Part shown: positions 1 to 7,302 of the stretch, piece by piece | How the letters are laid out: each line of letters begins with the position of its first letter | Numbering within the stretch: the stretch's first letter is position 1 | Assembly: GCA_024688095.1 (NCBI GenBank) | Contig: JAILEJ010000027.1 | Coordinates: 1 to 20,599 of the forward strand | Direction: 5' to 3' | Source of the DNA: Butyrivibrio sp. | GTDB taxonomy: Bacteria > Bacillota > Clostridia > Lachnospirales > Lachnospiraceae | DNA length: 20,599 nt | Translations under genes and position numbers: made by a program | Notes under the pieces: generated by a model | What the model saw: only the letters and a program-made list of their open reading frames with translations | Databases searched by the model: none | What the model was told of the DNA's origin: nothing

Positions 1-201
1 CCATGCAGCCATTGTATCTATATCAGTTTCATCATCTTTTAGAAGCCAATGGATTATAGTCCAAAAACTTCCCGTTGCAGCATATATATATTTGTATGAT
101 TTTTTTACAATTATTATTGATACTGGACATAATTTAATGATCACTGAGCCTGAACTGACAGCTAATATGCTTTTAAGTGCAGCCCAATAATTGATATTAT
201 T
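1..201 (-). other. Open frame cut by left window edge, unrecognised, start broken
   Basis: On the minus strand 67 codons are open from 201 to the window edge, with a hydrophobic middle and an acidic stretch KDDETD near the edge. Upstream lie a good TATAAT promoter box and a strong AAGGAGG, which suggests a real leftward gene, but no usable start joins this frame: the GTG in frame (after AAGGAGG) meets TGA four codons later, and the ATG at 205-203 is one base out of frame and stops after two codons. The opposite strand is also open (2-190, ending TAA), so the coding strand is not certain. I do not recognise either product. It may be a decayed gene, a gene with an unusual start, or no gene. Confidence 0.22.
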
Positions 202-246
202 TCATAAGTTTTTCACATCCTCCTTAGTTTCAATTAAGGTTCATAG

Positions 247-274
247 ATTATATTATAATCAAGAAATGCAACAA
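247..274 (-). promoter_or_regulatory. Candidate sigma-70 promoter for leftward transcript at the left edge
   Basis: Minus strand TTGTTG (274-269), 16-base spacer, TATAAT (252-247); a second overlapping TATAAT lies at 257-252. It is followed by AAGGAGG near 219-225, so transcription would enter the open frame at the left edge. Confidence 0.4.
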
Positions 275-337
275 AGCATTTCAAAAAGTTCATTTATGAA
301 CTCCCCCTCATAAGAATAAACTTTTTCATACTAATTA

Positions 338-368
338 AAGCCAGGTTGTCTCCCTCACAACCTGGCTT
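338..368 (-). terminator. Hairpin terminator after the amino-acid ABC operon
   Basis: Perfect 12-bp inverted repeat (338-349 with 357-368, arm AAGCCAGGTTGT) and a 7-base loop. On the minus strand it is followed by TTTAATTAG, a modest U tract. It lies about 145 bases beyond the stop of the binding-protein gene. Apart from a weak 5-bp hairpin GATAA/TTATC at 484-502, I see nothing else between 369 and 513. Confidence 0.6.
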
Positions 369-513
369 CCTCCCTTTATAGGGTATTTTTATTTATAAAA
401 TCTGTTTCATTTCGCTATAACATTTGTAGGTGTCCCTGCAATCCAGTTTCTTAAGTTTTCAGTTGCTTATATTAAATTAAAACGATAAAAGAACCGGTTA
501 TCTAAATGCCATA

Positions 514-1458
514 TTACTGAGCGTTCTCAACAACAATTTTGCTATATTCATCAACCCACTTTTCAAAATTACCAGCATCCTGGTTCTCTTTTATGACTTC
601 ATTTACAATTTCAATAAGATCTTCGTTTCCCTTATCAAATACAACAGCTGCTTCTTTCTGTCTGTCAAAATTAGCTTCTGCAAACTGAAGTGTATCATCT
701 GCAAGAATATACTGTTCTCCTACAATACTTTCTATTACAACACCATCAACTTTTCCATTCTTAAGTTCAAGGATACATTCTGGAACTTGTTCAAGTGAAA
801 CAAGAGTATTATCTGGAAGCAATTCCTGTACCAGTTTTTCCTGTGTTGTAGATTTCTGTGCAGCGAGAGTTGCTCCTTTTAAATCATCGAAAGTTTTGTA
901 TTTTTCAGCATCTGTTTTGTTAATGATTACAGCCTGATCAGCAAATAAATAACTGTCAGAAAAGTCCATAGTCTCTCTTCTTTCATCAGTTGGTGAAACA
1001 CCTGCAATTGCCATATCTACTTTACCTGCTGGAATAGCAGCCAATAAAGCTGTGAATGTCATATCCTGAATTTCAAGAGTTACACCAAGTTCATCAGCTA
1101 TCGACTGTGCCAATTCCATATCAACACCGATAACAGTCTGATCTACAGAAGTAATATCTACAAACTCATATGGAGGATAGCCTGAAGCAGTTCCAACTAT
1201 AAGCTTTCCAGATTCTTTGATTTTTGAAAGAACTGGTCCCATTTCTTCAGATGTTTCTTCAGCTGCTTCTTCAGTTGTTTCTTCAGTTGTTTCTTCAGCT
1301 GCTTCTTCAGTTGTCTCTTCGGTTGCTTCTTCAGTTTCTGTTGTAGTCTCTTTTTCTGATGCTTCTGCAGAATCTGAAGCTCCAGAAGATCCACAACCCG
1401 TAAGTGCCATAGTTCCCATTGTAAGTGCCATTACCATTGCCAACAGTCTTTTTTTCAT
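514..1458 (-). CDS. Amino-acid ABC transporter substrate-binding lipoprotein (SBP_bac_3 type)
   Basis: This is the extracytoplasmic receptor that would deliver a polar amino acid to the permease and ATPase encoded just upstream. It has a 314-residue product. The N-terminus is a lipoprotein signal, with lipobox LTGC placing the acylated cysteine at residue 22. Residues about 30-72 form a Thr/Glu linker made of near-repeats of TEE and AEE, encoded by a 12-base DNA repeat. The family-3 binding fold follows, with GTASGYPPYEF at its start, VGVDMELAQSIADELG-like helix region and the DMAIAGVSPTDERRE motif typical of glutamine/arginine/cystine receptors. RBS AGAGGA lies 8 bases before ATG. It is the last gene of the ATPase-permease-receptor operon, 54 bases after the permease. 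Specificity cannot be read from sequence; context with guanidino-compound enzymes suggests arginine or a relative. Confidence 0.92.
   Translation of the reverse strand: MKKRLLAMVMALTMGTMALTGCGSSGASDSAEASEKETTTETEEATEETTEEAAEETTEETTEEAAEETSEEMGPVLSKIKESGKLIVGTASGYPPYEFVDITSVDQTVIGVDMELAQSIADELGVTLEIQDMTFTALLAAIPAGKVDMAIAGVSPTDERRETMDFSDSYLFADQAVIINKTDAEKYKTFDDLKGATLAAQKSTTQEKLVQELLPDNTLVSLEQVPECILELKNGKVDGVVIESIVGEQYILADDTLQFAEANFDRQKEAAVVFDKGNEDLIEIVNEVIKENQDAGNFEKWVDEYSKIVVENAQ
1242..1338. repeat. 12-bp tandem repeat inside the lipoprotein linker
   Basis: Degenerate copies of a 12-base unit around GTTTCTTCAGTT (plus strand) repeat about eight times and encode the Thr/Glu-rich linker of the binding protein. 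The in-frame 12-base period preserves the reading frame and may vary in copy number between strains. Confidence 0.7.
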
Positions 1459-1512
1459 AATCTTGTCCTCTCTTTTCTTTATTCCTAAAGCAGTTACCTG
1501 CTAAAGTGCTAT

Positions 1513-2208
1513 TTATAAACGCTGTGTACTACGTGCCATTCGCTTTTCTAAATTATTTAATATGATAGAAAATACCGATGTTATTAAGAAATATATCAAA
1601 GCAACTATAATCAACGGCGCCATAGGTTCAAAACTAATTCCTCTAATTGTATCCGCAGCATACATAAGTTCACCAATACCTATTACGGAAACCTGTGATG
1701 AAGTCTTAATAATGGTTATGAATTCGTTTCCCATAGAAGGAAGAATGTTTTTCATTGCCTGCGGAAGAACTATACAAATCAATGTTCTGGCATTTCCCAT
1801 TCCAAGTGCCAATGCTGCTTCTGTTTGTCCCCTGTCTACTGAAATAATTCCACCTCGTACTATTTCGCAGATATAAGCAGTTGTATTTATTGTCAGTGCA
1901 ATAATACCTGCAGATAATCTTGATATATCTATATCACCAATCATTATGCTTGGAATTACTATTCCCATCATTGGTAATCCATAAAAAACCAGTGATATCT
2001 GCACTAATACAGGAGTTCCTCTGATAAATTCTACATATGCATTAGCAAACCAACGTATAGGTTTTATTTTGCTCATTTTCATAAATGACATTAGTATTCC
2101 AAAAAAAGTTCCAAATATAATTGTTAAAATGGATACTATTAATGTGATTTTTAAACCACCTATAAAAAGCATTCTGTATTTTACTAAAATTTTCCAAAAA
2201 ACTGCCAT
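1513..2208 (-). CDS. Amino-acid ABC transporter permease (HisM/GlnP type)
   Basis: The membrane subunit of the polar amino-acid importer, 231 residues, a usual length for the family. It has a hydrophobic N-terminal segment (about 18-42), the FIRGTPVLVQ motif at 61-70 typical of this permease family, further membrane spans near 70-90, 98-115 and 190-215, and the ATPase-contacting EAA loop at about 130-151 (EAALALGMGNARTL...LPQA). The start ATG has AGGAGG overlapping the stop codon of the ATPase gene (TAGGAGG), so translation is probably coupled. Homodimer formation is usual for permeases with a single gene in the operon; this is family knowledge. Confidence 0.93.
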   Translation of the reverse strand: MAVFWKILVKYRMLFIGGLKITLIVSILTIIFGTFFGILMSFMKMSKIKPIRWFANAYVEFIRGTPVLVQISLVFYGLPMMGIVIPSIMIGDIDISRLSAGIIALTINTTAYICEIVRGGIISVDRGQTEAALALGMGNARTLICIVLPQAMKNILPSMGNEFITIIKTSSQVSVIGIGELMYAADTIRGISFEPMAPLIIVALIYFLITSVFSIILNNLEKRMARSTQRL

Positions 2209-2219
2209 GACATCTCCTC

Positions 2220-2963
2220 CTATAGCATTTTGCTAAGAAATGCTTTTACTCTTTGATTTTGTGTATTCTCGAAAACATCTTCCGGAGTGCCATCTTCCAT
2301 TATGTATCCTTCATCCATGAAAATAACCCTGTCTGCAACTTCTCTTGCAAATCCCATTTCATGAGTAACAATTAACATTGTCATTCCAGTTTTAGCTAGA
2401 TTTTTCATTACTGAAAGAACTTCCCCAACCATTTCCGGATCGAGTGCTGATGTAGGTTCATCGAATAATAAAACTTCAGGCTGCATTGCCAAAGCTCTTG
2501 CAATTGCAACTCGCTGTTTCTGGCCTCCTGATAGCATTTCAGGATATACATCCTTTTTTTCTTTAAGTCCAACAGCTTCAAGAAGATTAGTAGCTTCAAT
2601 AACAATTGTATCTTTCGCTCTCTTTTTTACCTTCATAGGCGCATATATGATATTTTCAAGCACTGTCATATGAGAAAATAAATTAAAATGCTGAAATACC
2701 ATTCCCACTTCTTCTCTTAATTTTGAGTATTTCTTCATTTTGGAAACGGGTTTATCTTTATAAAAAATTTCACCACCACTAATTGTTTCCAGCGCATTTA
2801 AGCAACGAAGCATTGTACTTTTTCCAGATCCGGATGGACCAATTATTGCGATTACCTCACCTTTATTAACTGTAAGATTTATATCCTTAAGTACTGGGAG
2901 TGTATTATAATTCTTAGAAAGATGTTCGATTGTAATTATTTTTTCATTTGATACTGTCTGCAT
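2220..2963 (-). CDS. Amino-acid ABC transporter ATPase (GlnQ/HisP type)
   Basis: This subunit powers import by ATP hydrolysis on the cytoplasmic side. Product 247 residues: Walker A GPSGSGKST (42-50), Q-loop around VFQHFNLF (89-96), signature LSGGQ (144-148), Walker B LLFDEP (165-170), H-loop His201. I place the start at 2963 because ATG there is preceded by AAGGAG at 7 bases. An in-frame ATG at 3053 would add 30 residues, but those codons run through a terminator-like hairpin and an operator and have no RBS. It is the first gene of the three-gene importer operon and has its own promoter at 3054-3082, with TGTATACA sites on either side. Confidence 0.94.
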   Translation of the reverse strand: MQTVSNEKIITIEHLSKNYNTLPVLKDINLTVNKGEVIAIIGPSGSGKSTMLRCLNALETISGGEIFYKDKPVSKMKKYSKLREEVGMVFQHFNLFSHMTVLENIIYAPMKVKKRAKDTIVIEATNLLEAVGLKEKKDVYPEMLSGGQKQRVAIARALAMQPEVLLFDEPTSALDPEMVGEVLSVMKNLAKTGMTMLIVTHEMGFAREVADRVIFMDEGYIMEDGTPEDVFENTQNQRVKAFLSKML

Positions 2964-2981
2964 AATATTCTCCTTATACAA

Positions 2982-3015
2982 AAAGGCGCTTCTTATTTTA
3001 AAAAGAAACGCCTTT
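2982..3015 (-). terminator. Leader hairpin / attenuator upstream of the ABC operon
   Basis: On the minus strand the arms at 3015-3003 (AAAGGCGTTTCTT) and 2994-2982 form a 13-bp stem with one G-U pair and an 8-base loop, followed by UUUUUGUAU. It lies between the promoter and the RBS of the ATPase gene, so it would terminate most transcripts unless relieved. It could also end readthrough from the upstream enzyme operon. Confidence 0.6.
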
Positions 3016-3021
3016 GTTTTT

Positions 3022-3029
3022 TGTATACA
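3022..3029. promoter_or_regulatory. TGTATACA operator, downstream of ABC promoter
   Basis: Perfect 8-bp palindrome of the T-GT-(N)n-AC-A type bound by FadR-subfamily GntR regulators. It sits about 24 bases downstream of the -10 box, where a bound repressor would block elongation. Same word at 3108, 9086 and 9183. Confidence 0.6.
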
Positions 3030-3053
3030 GTATTCATTTGTATTATGCTGCAT

Positions 3054-3082
3054 ATACTAGCATAATGAGGATTATGTGTCAA
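3054..3082 (-). promoter_or_regulatory. Sigma-70 promoter of the amino-acid ABC operon
   Basis: Minus strand TTGACA (3082-3077), 17-base spacer, TAGTAT (3059-3054). Predicted transcription start near 3047. It is flanked by TGTATACA at 3022 and 3108. Confidence 0.7.
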
Positions 3083-3100
3083 CACATAAAAGGGAAAAAC

Positions 3101-3739
3101 TCAAAATTGTATACATTTTCTATTTTTCTTATGTGGTGTAGAACTTAGAAATAACTTTACGCAATTCTCAATAAGATCTACTGTTTTATCTACACCCAAC
3201 ATACTTGAATCGATCATAAAATCCTTATATCTAGGATCACCTGGCAAAAAACCAGCATAATCCATATGATAACGTTCTCTGGCCTTATCTACTTCCAGCA
3301 TCATACGTTTTGCTTCATCTGGATTCATACCAAAATCCTTGATACAGGTTTCGAACCTGACATCCTTAGGAGCATAAATATATATATGTAACGAATTTTC
3401 ATATTCGTATAATATTGAATCTGCGCATCTGCCAACGATAATACATGATTCTTTTTCTGCGACTTCTTTAATGATTCTTTTCTGGTTTTCAAAAATCTTA
3501 TCTCGAATATTAGATGTTCCAAGCCCCAGGGGATACTTCATTTGAAAAAATCCCCCTTTTACAGACTCTTCAAGTTCCGCTATTTCAGAAACTGTCATAT
3601 TCAACTTTTTCGCAGTTAAATCCACTAACTCTCTGTCGTAATATTTAATATTAAGCCTCTCAGCCAATTTTTTTGCGATAGGTCTTCCAAGGCTTCCAAA
3701 TTGTCTGGTAACTGTGATTATATATTTTTTTTCGCTCAT
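3101..3739 (-). CDS. Cytidylate-kinase-like family protein (Cytidylate_kin2 type)
   Basis: A P-loop nucleoside-monophosphate-kinase-like protein of 212 residues. The N-terminus has ITVTRQFGSLGRPIAKKLAE, a variant of the glycine-rich phosphate loop, followed by YYDRELVD, and a central IIVGRCAD strand, all typical of the cytidylate-kinase-like family common in Firmicutes. The true substrate of this family is not established; it is not the housekeeping Cmk. I chose ATG at 3739, preceded by GAGAGGTG at 5 bases; an ATG at 3754 overlaps the upstream stop (ATGA) but has no RBS. It is the last gene of the five-gene catabolic unit, translationally coupled to the guanidino hydrolase. Its role there is unknown. 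Its last codons contain a TGTATACA site. Confidence 0.8.
   Translation of the reverse strand: MSEKKYIITVTRQFGSLGRPIAKKLAERLNIKYYDRELVDLTAKKLNMTVSEIAELEESVKGGFFQMKYPLGLGTSNIRDKIFENQKRIIKEVAEKESCIIVGRCADSILYEYENSLHIYIYAPKDVRFETCIKDFGMNPDEAKRMMLEVDKARERYHMDYAGFLPGDPRYKDFMIDSSMLGVDKTVDLIENCVKLFLSSTPHKKNRKCIQF
3108..3115. promoter_or_regulatory. TGTATACA operator, upstream of ABC promoter
   Basis: Perfect palindrome within ATTGTATACATTTT, inside the last codons of the kinase-like gene and 26 bases upstream of the ABC -35 box. It is paired with the site at 3022, 86 bases apart, which would allow cooperative binding or looping; that is inference. Confidence 0.5.
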
Positions 3740-3750
3740 AGTAGCACCTC

Positions 3751-4737
3751 TCATATAGAATCTCTACATAACGGCAAGGTGGAACAATGTATTCCGCCTC
3801 CAAGCTTATTGATTTCAGTAATATCTACAGGTACAACCTCTATCCCTGCTTTTTCCAGATTTTTCATAGTTTTCAAACCTTTAGATGAAAACAGAACCTT
3901 TCCTGGTTCCAACGCTATACAATTATTTGTAAGCATTGGATCATCTCTATCTGTTTCTATAAGCTCGTAACCTTTCTCCTGTAACATTTTCAAAAACCAG
4001 TGAGGCAATATAAATGTGCTGACTAAAATCTTATTTTTATCAACAGGTACAAAAGCTTCATCAAGATGTATATAATATGCAGGCATATCAACTACTATTA
4101 AATTAATCTCCTGGTATGACAATAAAGTTCTTAATTGTTCAATACCTTCATCATTTATTCTTACTGATCTTCCAACAATAGCAGTATGTGGGTCCAACAT
4201 CGAGAATGAGCCACCTTCTATTGTACCTCTTCCTTGAATAGCTCCAATGATTGGAATATTTCTATCCGCCAGGAATTTTTGTGTATAAAAAGTATCTCCC
4301 TGATGAAAATACATGGCAAATCGGGTTAATATTGCACCTTTAGGTGTCATTAAAGCAACATCTCTTGTAAATGTTAAATTTGTCCAATAATTTGTTGGAT
4401 CTTCAAGATAATAAATTTCTATATTTTCATTTGCCAGAATATCAGTTAATTCGTGATGCTGTTTCTGCAGTAAATCTAAATTTGGCAATTTATCATCTTT
4501 CCAATAATTACGTATTTGGCCATTCTTGTTTTTTAATATTCTTGCACCAGCTTCTTCTTCATACTTACCTTCTGAAAGTTGTTTTATTTCTTCTCCTGGA
4601 CAATGAACTAATATTTTCCGGATTTTTCCAACTGAGTTATTTACTCCAAAATCACTTCCCCATACCTCTTCATAAACATCTGACTTAAACATATTATCTA
4701 TACGACTTCTATCCATATACATTTGCAATGTTGGCAT
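3751..4737 (-). CDS. Guanidino-group hydrolase, DDAH/arginine deiminase superfamily (COG1834-like)
   Basis: A cytoplasmic enzyme of the guanidino-modifying superfamily, whose members cleave C-N bonds in arginine, methylarginine or related compounds through a cysteine-thiouronium intermediate. In 328 residues the expected motifs occur in order: FTRD (123-126), GTIEGGSF (171-178), IHLDEAF (223-229) and the catalytic GGGIHCST (313-320; nucleophile Cys318, with His224 and Glu174 as partners). The W-G...VGKIRKILVHCPGEE opening matches the dimethylarginine dimethylaminohydrolase-like family rather than ArcA (which is longer, about 400 residues). RBS AGGAGGTG directly precedes ATG. Neighbours are an aminotransferase upstream and the kinase-like gene, with a 4-base ATGA overlap. 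No ornithine carbamoyltransferase or carbamate kinase is nearby, so this is not a classical arginine deiminase operon. The exact substrate is unknown. Confidence 0.85.
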   Translation of the reverse strand: MPTLQMYMDRSRIDNMFKSDVYEEVWGSDFGVNNSVGKIRKILVHCPGEEIKQLSEGKYEEEAGARILKNKNGQIRNYWKDDKLPNLDLLQKQHHELTDILANENIEIYYLEDPTNYWTNLTFTRDVALMTPKGAILTRFAMYFHQGDTFYTQKFLADRNIPIIGAIQGRGTIEGGSFSMLDPHTAIVGRSVRINDEGIEQLRTLLSYQEINLIVVDMPAYYIHLDEAFVPVDKNKILVSTFILPHWFLKMLQEKGYELIETDRDDPMLTNNCIALEPGKVLFSSKGLKTMKNLEKAGIEVVPVDITEINKLGGGIHCSTLPLCRDSI

Positions 4738-4845
4738 ACTACACCTCCTGTATATCTATATTTTGAAAAATAAAAATGAGAATAATTTGCCAATTCATGA
4801 CCAACTATCTATAAAATAATAGAATCAGCATCTGCTGCAATAAGT

Positions 4846-6126
4846 TCATACAAGTTCCTTCATAACATCATCAATTATTGATATTGCAATGTCGATTTCT
4901 TCCTGTGTAACAGTGAGTGGAGTTATAAAACGTACTACATTATGATCACTTCCACATGTAAGTAATAATAAATTTTTTTCCAATGCCTTTGTTTTTATGG
5001 CACTTGTTAACTTTTCATCAGGCGCTCCATCTTTAGTCACAAGTTCCATAGCATTCATAAGTCCTACACCTCTAACATCACTTATCCTGCCAGAATATTT
5101 CTCTTGTAATTCGTTAAGCCTCTTTCTCATATATTCGCCTTGTTTTTTTACATTATCTAAAATATTATCTCTTTCAATAATTTCCAAAGTCTTAAGACCT
5201 GCAGCACATGCTAGAGGATTACCTCCAAATGTACCTCCGTGCGCTCCTGAAGGCCATTTATCCATTATTTCTTTTTTGGCAATAATTGCAGAAAGTGGTA
5301 TTCCTCCTCCTAACGCTTTTGCACTGGTTAAAATGTCAGGTTTAACATCATATGTCTGAAATGCATATATTTCGCCAGTTCTTCCAATTCCTGTCTGCAC
5401 TTCATCAAAAATAAGCATAATACCGTATTTATCACAAATTTCCCTTAATCCTTTTAAAAACTCTTTTTTAGGAGGAATATAGCCTCCTTCTCCCTGTACT
5501 GGTTCTACAATAATTGCCGCAACGCTTTCAGGATCAATCATTTTTGCAAAAATTGAATCAAACTGTTTTAGGCATTCCATTCCACAACAGTTTTCCTTTT
5601 TACCAAATGGACATTTATGGCAGTTAGCATAATCAGCCCAATATACAGATGGCATCAAAGGTTCATAATTTTTTCTATATGAACTGCTTGAACCTGTTAC
5701 AGATAAAGAACCTATAGTTCTTCCATGAAATGAATTACGAAATGCAATTACAGCCGGTCGTTTTGTCACATACTTGGCAAGTTTCATTGCGCCATCATTT
5801 GCTTCTGCACCTGAATTACTAAAGTATACCTTGGTGTCTCCACCTGTTAATTCGACAAGCTTTTCCGCAAGTGCAACATAAGATTCGTTGTAGACAACAT
5901 TATGTCCTACATGAATCATTGTATCTAACTGATTTTTTATGGCATCCACTACTTCCTGATTTTTTGCACCAAGATTATTTACTGCCACTCCACTTGCAAA
6001 ATCCAGTACTTTTCTATTATCTTCGGTATAAACATAACACCCCTCAGAATCAACAATTCCTAATTTAGTTGCACGATTAGCAACTTCTGGCATTACCTTG
6101 CAACATCTCTCATACATACTACTCAT
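4846..6126 (-). CDS. Class-III PLP aminotransferase (ornithine/GABA aminotransferase type)
   Basis: A fold-type-I PLP enzyme of 426 residues that would move the terminal amino group of ornithine, 4-aminobutyrate or a similar omega-amino acid to 2-oxoglutarate, giving a semialdehyde. Visible motifs: SNSGAEAN (103-110, phosphate binding), FHGRT (133-137), EPVQGEGG (208-215), FDEVQTGIGRTG (240-251, Asp241 on the pyridine nitrogen) and TSAKALGGGIPLSA with the PLP lysine at 270. A cysteine-rich insert at 169-185 (Cys169, 172, 180, 181, 185) matches a loop seen in some GABA/ornithine aminotransferases. RBS GGAGGAG precedes ATG. It stands 22 bases after the alcohol dehydrogenase and 108 bases before the guanidino hydrolase; I see no promoter in that gap. 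The semialdehyde product is a natural substrate for the dehydrogenase next door. Confidence 0.9.
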   Translation of the reverse strand: MSSMYERCCKVMPEVANRATKLGIVDSEGCYVYTEDNRKVLDFASGVAVNNLGAKNQEVVDAIKNQLDTMIHVGHNVVYNESYVALAEKLVELTGGDTKVYFSNSGAEANDGAMKLAKYVTKRPAVIAFRNSFHGRTIGSLSVTGSSSSYRKNYEPLMPSVYWADYANCHKCPFGKKENCCGMECLKQFDSIFAKMIDPESVAAIIVEPVQGEGGYIPPKKEFLKGLREICDKYGIMLIFDEVQTGIGRTGEIYAFQTYDVKPDILTSAKALGGGIPLSAIIAKKEIMDKWPSGAHGGTFGGNPLACAAGLKTLEIIERDNILDNVKKQGEYMRKRLNELQEKYSGRISDVRGVGLMNAMELVTKDGAPDEKLTSAIKTKALEKNLLLLTCGSDHNVVRFITPLTVTQEEIDIAISIIDDVMKELV

Positions 6127-6148
6127 AATTTTTCTCCTCCTACCTAAA

Positions 6149-7291
6149 TTATTTTCCCCAATATACTAAGCCAATCATTTTATCCATTTCTGTTTTATTC
6201 ATCACTACAGGATTTACCCTGGTTGCTCCAAGCATTGCATGTTCTAAGATTAGATCATGCTTTTCCAGAAACATTTCTTCTGTAATCCCTGCCGCGTTAA
6301 ATGATTCGGGTATATCAAACATTTTTCTCATTTTGATAATTTCTTTTACAATATCGCTGCAATGACACCTGTAAGATAATTCTTTTAATTTTTTATCTAC
6401 AGTGGGATCCTGCCTGTTATAATCAAGAACATATGGAAGAATAATCGCATTAGTAAGTCCATGTGCCATGTTATATGCTGCTCCAAATGCATGTGCTATA
6501 CCATGAACCATACCCAATCCAACATTAGCAAAGCCTATTCCTGCCATTGCCTGATAATTATGTATTTTTTCACGAGCTTCCTTATCATTATCAAGAACCG
6601 ACTTAGGTAACCATTCCATAATTCCTACAATAGCTGAACTGCAAAGACCTTCATCAAATTCATCCAGGTTATGATTTATATATGCTTCAATAGCATGAGT
6701 AAGTGCATCCATGCCTGTTTCTGCCACTATATTTTTGGGCATTGTCATTACGATATCTACATCCAAAATTGCAATATCAGGACGCAGGCAGTCCGTCATA
6801 ATAGGTACTTTTAACTCTTTTTGAATATCAGTTATTACAGTTCCTCTTGTTAATTCAGAGCCTGTTCCAGAAGTTGATGGAACACAAATAAGAGCTGTCT
6901 TCCTTTCTGCAGGAATCAAACCTTTCAGATTGTATTCAAGAACATTATCAAAGTTTAAATATGGAAATTCATAAAACAGTAAAATTGCCTTTGCACAATC
7001 AAGAGCAGAACCTCCACCAATCGTGAGTATGCAATCTGGTTTAAAACTCTGGCATTTAAGAAGACCTCTGTCTACATCCTCAGTAGAAGGATTTTTAGGT
7101 ACACCACTATATACAAGAATTTCAGTGTCCTCTTTCTGAATATAATCAGTTGCTCTATCAATTACATGCGATTCAATCATAGATTTACCGCCTGTAACAA
7201 TCATTACACGTTTATAACTAAACTCCGATAAAACAGATAAACATCCTTCTCCTGTTATGATTCTTTTTCCACTAAGTACAATTTTTCTCAT
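6149..7291 (-). CDS. Iron-containing (group III) alcohol dehydrogenase
   Basis: An NAD(P)-dependent metal dehydrogenase of 380 residues that probably reduces the semialdehyde made by the adjacent aminotransferase to a hydroxy acid, re-oxidising NAD(P)H in an anaerobe. The N-terminal nucleotide-binding half has GGGSALDCAK (92-101) and PSTSGTGSE (139-147). The metal site is intact: Asp195 and His199 in GMDALTHAIEAY, His263 in GLGMVHGIAH, His277 in NMAHG. Relatives include 4-hydroxybutyrate and butanol dehydrogenases; the specificity here cannot be assigned. RBS AAAGGA overlaps the stop of the upstream rocB-like gene (12-base gap between stop and ATG), so the genes are co-transcribed and probably coupled. 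Confidence 0.9.
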   Translation of the reverse strand: MRKIVLSGKRIITGEGCLSVLSEFSYKRVMIVTGGKSMIESHVIDRATDYIQKEDTEILVYSGVPKNPSTEDVDRGLLKCQSFKPDCILTIGGGSALDCAKAILLFYEFPYLNFDNVLEYNLKGLIPAERKTALICVPSTSGTGSELTRGTVITDIQKELKVPIMTDCLRPDIAILDVDIVMTMPKNIVAETGMDALTHAIEAYINHNLDEFDEGLCSSAIVGIMEWLPKSVLDNDKEAREKIHNYQAMAGIGFANVGLGMVHGIAHAFGAAYNMAHGLTNAIILPYVLDYNRQDPTVDKKLKELSYRCHCSDIVKEIIKMRKMFDIPESFNAAGITEEMFLEKHDLILEHAMLGATRVNPVVMNKTEMDKMIGLVYWGK

Positions 7292-7302
7292 TTTCTATTC
7301 CT

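Noticed and set aside
234..293. Minus-strand 19-codon open frame with GAGGGGGAG 7 bases upstream
   Set aside because: Too short, no recognisable motif, and the best local promoter box lies inside it; not supportable without expression or conservation data.
1217..1504. Plus-strand Ser/Val-rich open frame opposite the binding lipoprotein
   Set aside because: Mirror of the 12-base repeat linker and signal peptide; no RBS or promoter.
2964..3053. 30-residue N-terminal extension of the amino-acid ABC ATPase
   Set aside because: It would translate a hairpin and operator; the strong RBS is at the internal ATG (2963).
3751..4737. Classical ArcA arginine deiminase
   Set aside because: Too short, motif details fit the DDAH-like branch, and arcB/arcC partners are missing.
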